Assembly: GCA_019114015.1 (NCBI GenBank)
Contig: DXGG01000008.1
Span: forward strand, 1 to 6,757
Source: Candidatus Onthomorpha intestinigallinarum
Lineage (GTDB): Bacteria > Bacteroidota > Bacteroidia > Bacteroidales > P3
DNA length: 6,757 bases
Direction of reading: 5' to 3'
Below are positions 1 to 6,757 of this stretch, piece by piece (within the stretch, counting starts at the first letter, position 1; each line of letters opens with the position of its first letter). Both the position numbers and the translations under genes were made by a program. A model generated the notes under the pieces. That model worked only from the letters and a program-made list of their open reading frames with translations, was not told the origin of the DNA and did not search any database.

Positions 1-3000
1 CACCTTAAGCGTCAAAGTATGCTTTCCGTCAGACAAACCGTAAAACGGAAAAGTTATGGTTCCTCTGTTCTGATTTTCAAAGTCCGCCTCAAAATAATCA
101 TTCAATACGAAAGTATTTGCCGCATTGTCCAGTCTCGCCATTATGTCATGCCCCAATCCGCTGCCCACAGTGTTTATCGCTATCTTATCCGAAACTATCG
201 CAAACAAACTCGGATTTTCGTCCGTAATGCCTCCGTTGACGAAATTGGTGTCGTTCATGTACAATTGTATGACGGGTCTTGTCTCCGTTATCTGAACGGT
301 GGTGTCAATGCCGCCTATTATGAAATCGCTGAAATATCCCGCCGCATCGGTACTGTCCGTCTGGGCATAATAGCTCAATTTGCCGTTACCATAGTTGTAG
401 GCTATATCCTTTGGAACTGTAATCGTATGCGTGAATATTCCGTTTTTAACTTCCGCAATACCCTTGTGCAAAACGTTCTTCTGCTGTTCAAACTCTATGT
501 CCGTATCCAGTCCTTCATTGTCCAAGGTATAATAATTGCTTGCCTTGTCCAAAAGGGTTACATATATTTTACCGTTGAAATTTTCCAAGACATTATCGTT
601 TTCATCAACTATTTCTCCCTCTATCTTCAATTGAGACAACGCCCTGACCGTATCCAGTCCTTCGGAAGCATAAACACTGATGTCGTTTATTTTGGTTGTT
701 TTCACATCATACATGGGAAGACTTATCCTGAGGGCAGGATCGCCGAACAATCCGAAACTCCTTTCCTCTACAACAAGTTTAGTGGCATTCTTGGCCTTCA
801 TGAACACCTCTCCGAAAGTCAAACCTCTGCCGTTTTCCTTTATTACCGCATATTTATGCAGGTTGGTATTTATTTCATTTCTCGAAGGTATCTTCCTCGA
901 AGCTGAAATCAAGGCTATTCCTCCGCCGCTTGTAGAAGAAAGAACGAACTCTCCCGCCGACTGTTTTTCCACCTGGTCAAACTTGGTAAATTCACAAGTG
1001 GAGGTTATCACAAGAGGAAGGGAATTGTAATTGCTCCAACTGGTTATGTCAGTTATGGTGACGAGCCGTTCACTTGACAGATGGTCATCAGAACCGTGTC
1101 CAACATAATTGAACAGCAGGCAGCCCTTTTTCATCCTTTGATTAATGGCCTTGGACGCATCCGGATATGTGGCCCCTGAGGAAGAATTATATTGTTTGTA
1201 AGCATCAGAGTATATTTTTTCCACATTCAACACCGGATTCGTTTCCTTTATCTGATAGTATATAGCTTCTGCGTTGTCTATAAAATATCTTTCTCCCCAC
1301 GTGTCGGCATCATCCGCCGTAAGAGTGATTGCATTTCTCCATTCTCCCGATTTCCCCTCTCTCAAATCCATTCTCTTCATATATCTCTCGCATTTGTCAA
1401 CCATGTTCTCCGCTTCCGTCACGGTATTAACGGTAAGACGCCCTATCCCTATCATCAAAGTGTCATTTATGGAGCCTTTGGAATATGGAGACAAGAATGC
1501 AAGCACATCATCAGTGGTATAGGAACTTCCGGCATCGAACAACGAACTGACGGCCTGATATGTCGGTATAAAATTGTTGTTATACCCCAATATGTTCTTG
1601 TTGTCGAAAGTGCCGTCTCCAAACAAAAGAAGGTTCTTTGGAGCAAGACCTTCGTCCGAATACCTGTTGTACAGCATTCTCATAAATTCCCTTATCGCCA
1701 AAAAATCCTTTGTGCCGGAAGAAAACTCATTGTAAACCTGCTGGGTTGTGGCAACACCAACACTGATACCGTCATTAGTGCGATGCAAATCGGCAAGCAT
1801 ATTAGCCTGATTCAAAAATTCAGGAGCAGTCACTATGACCAATTCAACGGGAGTCCACGCATGTAGATTCTGATTGTCTATTTTCCCTTTCAGAATAGGG
1901 GTAGGAAAACTGTTTCCGGTAAAAACATACAACAATCTCGTACTATCATTTTCAACTACGAAACTCAAACTATCCTGTACCACTTCATAATCATCTATCC
2001 TTTCGGGATTTTGGGCACAGGTAACATCCCATATCTGAAAATTGACATTTCTCACATTGCTTATGGAATATCTGCTGTAACCTTCCGTCACAATACCTTC
2101 CGTAGCGTAAAAGAACAGACATCCGTTGTTGAACCTCAACTTTTTGGTATAATCTACCTTTATATAATCCAATCTACCCTTGGCCGTATTGCTTCCGGAA
2201 AAATTTATCTTCATTGTATTGTTTTCCGAAACATTGCTCGTTTCAAAAGACTCCTCCTTTGCAGAAGCCGCATATCCTGACGCAGTTGCGGAAAGCGATA
2301 TTGCACCTAAAGAATTGTTATTGAGCGTGAACGAAAAAGATGAAGGCGTAGTACTTTGATTGATGACCCTTACGGTTATGTTGGACACATCCTCATTCGA
2401 CACGTTTGGCAACGAAACAGGAATGTTAGTCGTATTTGCCAGTGAAGAAAACAACTCCCCAAACCAGTTCCTTCCGCTACCGAGCAAGTTTGCCAATTCC
2501 CTTTTATGGACAAAAAAAGCTCTCGTATCGTAATAGGTATGTTCTGACTCAAAAGATACGGGGGCTCTTGAGACGATACGTTTTTTTTCTCCTATATTCG
2601 GATCGAACGTTATGAAATAGGATGCCACGTCGGAATAAGGATGAACGGTAAAATTGAAGGAACGTGCAGCTTTATTGTATTCAAACTGCATCGTGGACTT
2701 GGCATAAAAAAGAACATAAGGACTTCCCTGCTTGTTTACATAAACGGCATTCTCTACCAAATCACTTCTGTCATAGAGTGCATTCGTATCGGATATTGCT
2801 CCATCGGACTGTCCGAAAATTGAAAGATTGTCAAAATCTATTTCCTCTTTTGGTACCCCGAGACTGACAAAATCATTGTAGGTAAGTTTGTATATGTTGT
2901 CTGAAGGAACATTGACGACATACCAATTACCATTACTCAAAACAGAAGAGTCCGGATAATGCACCATGTTTTGTGCGGTCAAATCCGACAACATACCACA

Positions 3001-3033
3001 CAAATATAAAAGAAGCAATAGTTTTTTTTTCAT
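1..3033 (-). CDS. porU: Type IX secretion system sortase PorU (C25 gingipain-like peptidase), C-terminus beyond window edge
   Basis: The minus strand is open from ATG 3033 to the left edge (1011 codons, no stop). PorU is the cell-surface T9SS sortase: it cuts the C-terminal signal from exported proteins and attaches them to the surface. Seen: a signal peptide (MKKKLLLLLYLC..., likely cut near Ala20-Gln21); an N-terminal region opening with NGNWYVVNVPSDNIYKLTY, typical of PorU; a C25 caspase-like domain at about 393-768 with FGDG (471-474), the catalytic pair His646 (NYVGHGSDD) and Cys680 (TSTCEF), and a closing LFGDPALR (Asp765); then beta-rich Ig-like segments to DGKHTLTLKV at the edge. P. 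gingivalis PorU is about 1158 residues, so the last 100-200, including its own C-terminal domain, lie outside. In-frame ATGs at 3039 and 3078 are alternative starts; 3033 gives the most compact signal peptide. It is divergent from the PorP/SprF gene. In known genomes porV usually follows porU, which would be off the left edge. Confidence 0.95.
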   Translation of the reverse strand, partial: MKKKLLLLLYLCGMLSDLTAQNMVHYPDSSVLSNGNWYVVNVPSDNIYKLTYNDFVSLGVPKEEIDFDNLSIFGQSDGAISDTNALYDRSDLVENAVYVNKQGSPYVLFYAKSTMQFEYNKAARSFNFTVHPYSDVASYFITFDPNIGEKKRIVSRAPVSFESEHTYYDTRAFFVHKRELANLLGSGRNWFGELFSSLANTTNIPVSLPNVSNEDVSNITVRVINQSTTPSSFSFTLNNNSLGAISLSATASGYAASAKEESFETSNVSENNTMKINFSGSNTAKGRLDYIKVDYTKKLRFNNGCLFFYATEGIVTEGYSRYSISNVRNVNFQIWDVTCAQNPERIDDYEVVQDSLSFVVENDSTRLLYVFTGNSFPTPILKGKIDNQNLHAWTPVELVIVTAPEFLNQANMLADLHRTNDGISVGVATTQQVYNEFSSGTKDFLAIREFMRMLYNRYSDEGLAPKNLLLFGDGTFDNKNILGYNNNFIPTYQAVSSLFDAGSSYTTDDVLAFLSPYSKGSINDTLMIGIGRLTVNTVTEAENMVDKCERYMKRMDLREGKSGEWRNAITLTADDADTWGERYFIDNAEAIYYQIKETNPVLNVEKIYSDAYKQYNSSSGATYPDASKAINQRMKKGCLLFNYVGHGSDDHLSSERLVTITDITSWSNYNSLPLVITSTCEFTKFDQVEKQSAGEFVLSSTSGGGIALISASRKIPSRNEINTNLHKYAVIKENGRGLTFGEVFMKAKNATKLVVEERSFGLFGDPALRISLPMYDVKTTKINDISVYASEGLDTVRALSQLKIEGEIVDENDNVLENFNGKIYVTLLDKASNYYTLDNEGLDTDIEFEQQKNVLHKGIAEVKNGIFTHTITVPKDIAYNYGNGKLSYYAQTDSTDAAGYFSDFIIGGIDTTVQITETRPVIQLYMNDTNFVNGGITDENPSLFAIVSDKIAINTVGSGLGHDIMARLDNAANTFVLNDYFEADFENQNRGTITFPFYGLSDGKHTLTLKV

Positions 3034-3220
3034 TGACATCAATCGAAAACGAACAATTTGTTTAATAACACCATACATGATTGTTTTATTGCATTCTTTC
3101 AAGATAAAGGAATGAATAAGCCTTCTTCGCAGGTTCAAACAAAACGACGTTTTCCGTAATGTTTACAAAGGTCTGCAACAAAAAAAAGTGAAAAAACGTA
3201 GAAAATGCTCGGAAAAGGTT

Positions 3221-3248
3221 TTTGTTTGATGATTTTTTTGTAATATTG
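3221..3248 (+). promoter_or_regulatory. Candidate Bacteroidota promoter for the PorP/SprF-gldJ unit
   Basis: TAATATTG at 3241-3248 matches the Bacteroidota -7 consensus TAnnTTTG at five of its six fixed positions. A TTTG at 3221-3224 could be the -33 element, but the 16-nt spacer is shorter than the usual 19-21. Transcription would start near 3253, giving a leader of about 50 nt before ATG 3302. On the opposite strand the best -7 match for porU is GACCTTTG (3173 down to 3166), one base off, with no good -33 partner. The assignment rests on sequence match only. Confidence 0.4.
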
Positions 3249-3282
3249 CCAATTCAAAAAGCAGATTAAAAATTAGCTCTTT

Positions 3283-3296
3283 ATACTTTAAAGTAT
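3283..3296. repeat. Perfect 14-bp palindrome just before the PorP/SprF start
   Basis: ATACTTTAAAGTAT is exactly self-complementary and ends 5 nt before ATG 3302, downstream of the candidate promoter. It could be an operator for a dimeric regulator or a weak leader hairpin covering the ribosome landing zone. It is AT-rich in an AT-rich region, so chance is possible. No second copy was noticed in the window. Confidence 0.45.
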
Positions 3297-3301
3297 TGAT
3301 T

Positions 3302-4288
3302 ATGAATAAAAAAGTATTTTTTCTGATAGTAGGGTTGATAGTATTGTGTCTTGACACAAAGGCTCAGGATCCTCACTTTTCTCAGTTTTATGCCAATCCT
3401 TTGTACACCAATCCTGCACTTGCGGGAACCGTGGTTTGCCCAAGGTTTTCTCTTTCCTACAGGGATCAATGGCCTGCTTTGGGAGCATTTAAAACATTCT
3501 CGGCCAGTTATGACCAATATTTCGATGCTCTTTCGGGAGGTATAGGAGTCATGGTGATGAGTGATGCTCAAAGTGATTATTACAGGACAAATACGGCGGC
3601 CCTTATTTATTCGCTTCGATTAAAACTTACAAGAGACATTTTCTTGAATCTTGCCGCACAGGCAAGCGTGACAAACCGCAGTTTGGATTGGGATGAATTG
3701 TCTTTTCCCGACATGATAGATCCGAGATACGGCTTTATTTATTCAACGATGGCTGATCGCCCGGACGATTTGTCACACACTTATGTCGATTTTGCGGCGG
3801 GACTGGTCGCTTACGGGGAAAATTGGTATGTGGGAGCTTCCGTTGCGAACCTTACCAGACCTAACGATGGTTTCATCTCCTACAACCGTATACCTATGCG
3901 ATTCACCGCACATGGAGGTGTACGACTTAATTTAAGCAGGGACAAAAGAAGAACCAATGCTTTTTTCGGAGCTCCTATAATAACACCAAACATTATATAT
4001 TCATATCAGGGAGATTTCCAAATGTTGAACTACGGTCTTTATTTGGATTGGAGTCCGTTCATCGTAGGCACATGGTTCAGACAGTCTATTTCATTTGATA
4101 ATGCCGATGCCTTGGTTCTTTTGTTCGGCGTGCAATACGAGAACATGAAAATAGGATACAGCTACGACATTACGGTTTCTGAACTGTCAAATACTTCAGG
4201 CGGTGCGCATGAAATAACGCTTGGAGTGCAACTTCCTTGTCCTGAAAAACGTAAGAAGATAAAACCTATAAAATGTCCTTCATTCTGA
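3302..4288 (+). CDS. PorP/SprF family type IX secretion system outer-membrane protein
   Basis: This encodes 328 residues. The N-terminus is a signal peptide (MNKKVFFLIVGLIVLC...TKA, likely cut after Ala21), directly followed by the family hallmark QDPHFSQFYANPLYTNPALAG (about 22-42). The rest has the alternating aromatic/polar strands of an outer-membrane beta-barrel, including SLSYRDQWPALG, GGIGVMV, VDFAAGLVAYGENWYVGASV and NYGLYLDWSPFIVGTWFRQS. The C-terminus is a basic tail ending KCPSF; a C-P-x-F ending is common in this family as I recall it. The family includes P. gingivalis PorP, needed for T9SS, and Flavobacterium SprF, needed for export of SprB. Bacteroidota usually carry several paralogues, so I give no symbol. 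ATG 3302 is preferred over TTG 3296, which lies inside the palindrome and adds only two residues. It leads gldJ by 69 nt, probably one transcript. Family assignment is firm; the exact orthologue is not. Confidence 0.93.
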   Translation: MNKKVFFLIVGLIVLCLDTKAQDPHFSQFYANPLYTNPALAGTVVCPRFSLSYRDQWPALGAFKTFSASYDQYFDALSGGIGVMVMSDAQSDYYRTNTAALIYSLRLKLTRDIFLNLAAQASVTNRSLDWDELSFPDMIDPRYGFIYSTMADRPDDLSHTYVDFAAGLVAYGENWYVGASVANLTRPNDGFISYNRIPMRFTAHGGVRLNLSRDKRRTNAFFGAPIITPNIIYSYQGDFQMLNYGLYLDWSPFIVGTWFRQSISFDNADALVLLFGVQYENMKIGYSYDITVSELSNTSGGAHEITLGVQLPCPEKRKKIKPIKCPSF

Positions 4289-4357
4289 CATTATGAATGA
4301 TGATAAGACAGAGTTATTGTGAAACAATTTTAGATTAATAATAAAACATTGTGCGAA

Positions 4358-5908
4358 ATGAAAATGGCATCATCGGTCACTAAAGTATTTTTAAGTTTGT
4401 CCATAATTGTATTGTTGTTCGGTTGCTCGAGTAAAAAAACATCGAACACTACGGGTTGGAATTATGATGACCCTGACTGGGGAGGATTCGAGTCTGCCCA
4501 TGTAACAGAGCAAGCAACGCCTCCGGGAATGGTATTCATCGAAGGCGGAGCATTCGTTATGGGAACAACAACCGACAACGTAAGATACGAATGGCATAAC
4601 CAACCGAAAAGAGTTACGGTTTCGTCATTCTATATGGATGAATGTGAGGTAACGAATTTGGATTACAGAGAATATCTTTATTGGTTGAACAGAGTATACG
4701 GCAACGATTATCCAGAAGTTTACCAGAGAGCATTGCCGGATACCTTGGTTTGGCGTTCCAAATTGGGATATAACGAACCTATGGTTGACTATTATTTCCG
4801 TCATCCTTCATGGTCCGATTATCCTGTTGTTGGCGTAAGTTGGGTACAGGCATCGGAATACTGCAACTGGAGAACCGACCGTGTCAACGAAAAGATATTG
4901 GTGGATAACGGCATATTGGAAATGATTGACCCGGACCAACAGGGAGACAATGTCTTCACTACGGACGCTTATCTTGCAGGTCAATATGAAGGATACGTAA
5001 AAGAAGACCTACCAGACTTGAACCCTAACTCTGAAGGTTACCGTAAGGTGAAAATGGAAGACGGTATCCTTTTGCCGAGATTCCGTTTGCCTACGGAAGC
5101 AGAATGGGAATATGCCGCACTTTCATTGGTAGGAAATACCGTTGACGAAAGAATAGTCGAAAGAAGGATTTATCCTTGGAACGGACACATAGTACGTACC
5201 GCCGAGAAAAAATATTACGGACAGATGTTGGCCAACTTCAAACGCAGCAGAGGCGATGCTATGGGTGTGGCAAGTGCTTTGAACGACCATTGGGAATATA
5301 CCGCTCCCGTAATGTTCTATTTCCCTAACGACTACGGATTATACAACATGGCGGGCAACGTTTCAGAATGGGTTATGGATGTTTACAGAGCCAATACCGG
5401 ACTTGACGCCGACGACATAAATCCTTTCAGAGGCAATGTTTACATGACAAAGGTTACGGACAGCGACGGACTGATTGCGGAAAAGGATTCATTGGGCAGA
5501 ATATCCTATCGTGCGGTCACTGTCGAGGAAAACATAAACAGATTGAATTACAGACAGTCCGACAACATAAACTATCTTGACGGTGATTTGGCATCACAAT
5601 TGGGTTCCGCCGAAACATGGAAGATGTCTTACAATGAAGATGAAGAGGGAGAAGGATTCATCGAATCCGAAGAAGACCTTGAAGGCGGTGAAGGTACCCA
5701 ACAGACTAAAAGCGCTACCGGAACAATGTATGAATACGAAAAGACTTCAATGGTGGACGATAAGGTCAGAGTGGTTAAAGGAGGCTCGTGGAAAGACAGG
5801 GCATTCTACTTGAGTCCGGGACAAAGAAGATATCTCGACCAAACAAAAAGTACCGATTGGATTGGTTTCCGTTGCGCAATGGACAGAGCCGGTTCAAGAG
5901 AGCAATAA
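4358..5908 (+). CDS. gldJ: Gliding motility / T9SS lipoprotein GldJ (FGE-sulfatase fold)
   Basis: This encodes a 516-residue lipoprotein. A signal sequence ends in lipobox LLFG|C (Cys23), followed by an SSKKTSNTT linker. The FGE/SUMF1 fold covers about 55-510: PPGMVFIEGGAFVMG (55-69), PVVGVSWVQASEYCNW (156-171), RFRLPTEAEWEYAA (241-254), YGLYNMAGNVSEW (326-338), VRVVKGGSWKDR (470-481) and WIGFRCAMDR (501-510). True FGEs carry two copper-binding cysteines soon after the GGS motif; here that stretch (KDRAFYLSPGQRRYLD) has none, so the role is structural, as in GldJ/GldK generally. I prefer GldJ to GldK/PorK because of the EVTNLDYREYLYWLNRVYG, YPEVYQRALPDTLVWR and GNTVDERIVERRIYPWNGH blocks, as I recall GldJ, and the location beside porU, as in Flavobacterium. 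In F. johnsoniae GldJ stabilises GldK and is needed for gliding and secretion. An acidic Glu/Gly-rich insert lies at about 426-455. ATG 4358 is chosen; TTG 4349 would add three residues. Arg is mostly AGA and Ile mostly ATA. Confidence 0.87.
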   Translation: MKMASSVTKVFLSLSIIVLLFGCSSKKTSNTTGWNYDDPDWGGFESAHVTEQATPPGMVFIEGGAFVMGTTTDNVRYEWHNQPKRVTVSSFYMDECEVTNLDYREYLYWLNRVYGNDYPEVYQRALPDTLVWRSKLGYNEPMVDYYFRHPSWSDYPVVGVSWVQASEYCNWRTDRVNEKILVDNGILEMIDPDQQGDNVFTTDAYLAGQYEGYVKEDLPDLNPNSEGYRKVKMEDGILLPRFRLPTEAEWEYAALSLVGNTVDERIVERRIYPWNGHIVRTAEKKYYGQMLANFKRSRGDAMGVASALNDHWEYTAPVMFYFPNDYGLYNMAGNVSEWVMDVYRANTGLDADDINPFRGNVYMTKVTDSDGLIAEKDSLGRISYRAVTVEENINRLNYRQSDNINYLDGDLASQLGSAETWKMSYNEDEEGEGFIESEEDLEGGEGTQQTKSATGTMYEYEKTSMVDDKVRVVKGGSWKDRAFYLSPGQRRYLDQTKSTDWIGFRCAMDRAGSREQ

Positions 5909-5935
5909 AGTATATAAGTTTTATTGGTTAATATC

Positions 5936-5977
5936 AAGAAAAGCGGCATTCCTTAAAAACGGAATACCGCTTTTCTT
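5936..5977 (+). terminator. Strong hairpin terminator after gldJ, possibly bidirectional
   Basis: Two 17-nt arms (5936-5952 and 5961-5977) pair with a single C-A mismatch around an 8-nt loop (5953-5960). The outer stem pairs an AAGAAAAG arm with CTTTTCTT, so a U-rich tail is present on either strand. It begins 28 nt after the gldJ stop. It lies about 90 nt beyond the stop of the convergent HNH gene and could serve both. It implies that the PorP/SprF-gldJ transcript ends here. Confidence 0.85.
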
Positions 5978-6067
5978 AGTTTAGTTATAAGTCCACCTTT
6001 TTTACTCGCGGCAAACAAATTTCAAGTCTTTGTTCTCAGCCAAAACAAATCCTTAGTATGGTAAAGT

Positions 6068-6757
6068 TTATTTTCCTCCTTTAATCCTATTACAATTTTT
6101 ACAAAGCATTTGGCAATTTTCAGCCACGGTAGTCCCTCCGTCTTTCCATGGTGTAATGTGATCAGCTTCCATTTCCTCCAGCTCAAAGTGTTTGCCGCAA
6201 TGTACACAAATACCTTTCTGGCGTTCGTATGTTTCACGTTTCTGTTTTTTATCAAACGTACGGAAACTTAAATCACGTAAATCACCACTCAGGACATAAC
6301 GGTAGATACCGGATTTTTTCATAATTTCATCATCTTCCATTAAATCGTGAATCCGTTTTTCCAATGCAGCAGTATCATAAACACCTTCACCATATTTGTC
6401 GAACATTTCTCCCCAATCCAAACCTTTCATTTCACGGCGATACTTGACGAATGTAGAACGTATCCATTTAATGATTGAAGAAAAATAATCCTAAAGTTTA
6501 TTGGCATTCAGATCAAACTGGTGCAAAGCCATATACTTGTCAATGCTTTCCACTCCCTCATGCCGAGCTGCCCATTTTAAGATTGTGGCTAAATATGCTT
6601 GCTCTATTGCATTACCGTTCAGGAAATCTGCCCCCATTTTGTATGCCGGACAACCATTCTTTGAGAAGTGTCTGCGTGCATCGGTAACAAAAGGTCCTGA
6701 ATAAACAGCATTCAATAACTCTTGATCAAGAAGTTTTTCTCCAGCAATGTTTATTAC
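6068..6757 (-). pseudogene. DUF262-type protein with C-terminal HNH endonuclease, 3' part, interrupted by an in-frame amber codon
   Basis: One minus-strand frame runs from the right edge to TAA 6068-6070, broken only by TAG at 6493-6491. The upstream 88 codons include GEKLLDQELLNAVYSG, like the end of a DUF262 domain, then RRHFSKNGCPAYKMGADFLN and end LHQFDLNANKL. After the TAG come 140 codons, starting DYFSSIIKWIRSTF and ending in an HNH domain. Counting from Met at 6430, that domain has a zinc pair C75-x2-C78, the DHITPW motif with H91, N105 and a second pair C110-x2-C113. As I recall homologues, a Trp stands at the stop (NKLWxYF), so TGG to TAG would explain it. DUF262 proteins with nuclease tails, such as GmrSD, often act in restriction of foreign DNA; that role here is inference. 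Alternatives are a sequencing error, amber readthrough, or a separate HNH protein starting at Met 6430. Arg is mostly CGN, unlike the T9SS genes. The N-terminal part lies beyond the window. Confidence 0.82.

Noticed and set aside
19..906. Long plus-strand open frame of 295 codons, with others at 680-1030, 1192-1866, 2011-2280 and 2641-2867
   Set aside because: All lie antisense to porU, whose minus-strand frame has recognisable domains throughout. They show no family motifs and are shadows of a stop-poor opposite strand.
3163..3571. Minus-strand open frames over the intergenic region and the start of the PorP/SprF gene
   Set aside because: They overlap a clear PorP/SprF coding sequence and show no protein-like pattern.
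4293..4322. Nine-codon mini-ORF (MNDDKTELL) between the PorP/SprF gene and gldJ
   Set aside because: It is too short to tell from chance, has no ribosome-site signal and no attenuator-like hairpin beside it.
6002..6052. Minus-strand stretch GFVLAENKDLKFVCRE ending in TAA, in the same frame as the HNH gene
   Set aside because: It reads like protein but is only 16 codons and is cut off from the HNH gene by two stops (6068-6070 and 6053-6055). Agreement of frame has a one-in-three chance, and no family is recognisable.
5978..6067. Possible tRNA or attachment site at the junction with the HNH gene
   Set aside because: No cloverleaf, direct repeat or integrase was visible, and no second repeat copy flanks the gene inside the window.
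6475..6704. Plus-strand open frames over the HNH gene
   Set aside because: They are antisense to a frame with clear DUF262/HNH family similarity and have no features of their own.
1..6757. CRISPR arrays, rRNA genes or insertion sequences
   Set aside because: No regularly spaced repeats, no conserved rRNA stretches and no transposase or terminal inverted repeats were seen.

Overview
The window reads as chromosomal DNA of a Bacteroidota (Bacteroidetes) bacterium. Three of its four genes belong to the type IX secretion system (T9SS), which is confined to that phylum. There are no Shine-Dalgarno-like sequences before the starts, and a TAnnTTTG-like promoter element sits in the main intergenic region, both typical of the phylum. 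I cannot fix the genus. GldJ is best known from gliding Flavobacteriia and Cytophagia, so its presence does not by itself point to a Porphyromonas-like organism.

Layout. Positions 1-3033 (minus strand) are one long gene, porU, the T9SS sortase of the C25 (gingipain-like) cysteine peptidase family. It reads off the left edge, so its C-terminus is missing. A 268-bp divergent intergenic region follows, with a candidate promoter and a perfect 14-bp palindrome just before the next start. Positions 3302-4288 (plus) encode a PorP/SprF family outer-membrane protein. After a 69-nt gap, positions 4358-5908 (plus) encode a lipoprotein with a formylglycine-generating-enzyme (FGE/SUMF1) fold, best identified as GldJ rather than its paralogue GldK/PorK. 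A strong hairpin terminator at 5936-5977 closes this two-gene unit. Positions 6068-6757 (minus) hold the 3' part of a DUF262-type protein with a C-terminal HNH nuclease domain. It is broken by one in-frame amber codon and runs off the right edge.

How the genes work together. T9SS exports proteins with a conserved C-terminal signal across the outer membrane, and PorU removes that signal at the cell surface and attaches the cargo. PorP/SprF proteins are outer-membrane components linked to the secretion and motility machinery. GldJ is an outer-membrane lipoprotein needed in Flavobacterium for gliding and for stable GldK. The divergent layout puts a processing enzyme and two structural components under one regulatory region. 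The HNH remnant looks unrelated: its arginine codons differ sharply from the T9SS genes, suggesting a transferred gene or an assembly junction.

I found no convincing undescribed system. The points most worth a second look are the amber-interrupted HNH gene and codon-usage break, the acidic insert in GldJ, the palindrome before the PorP/SprF gene, and the absence of gldKLMN downstream of the FGE-fold lipoprotein.
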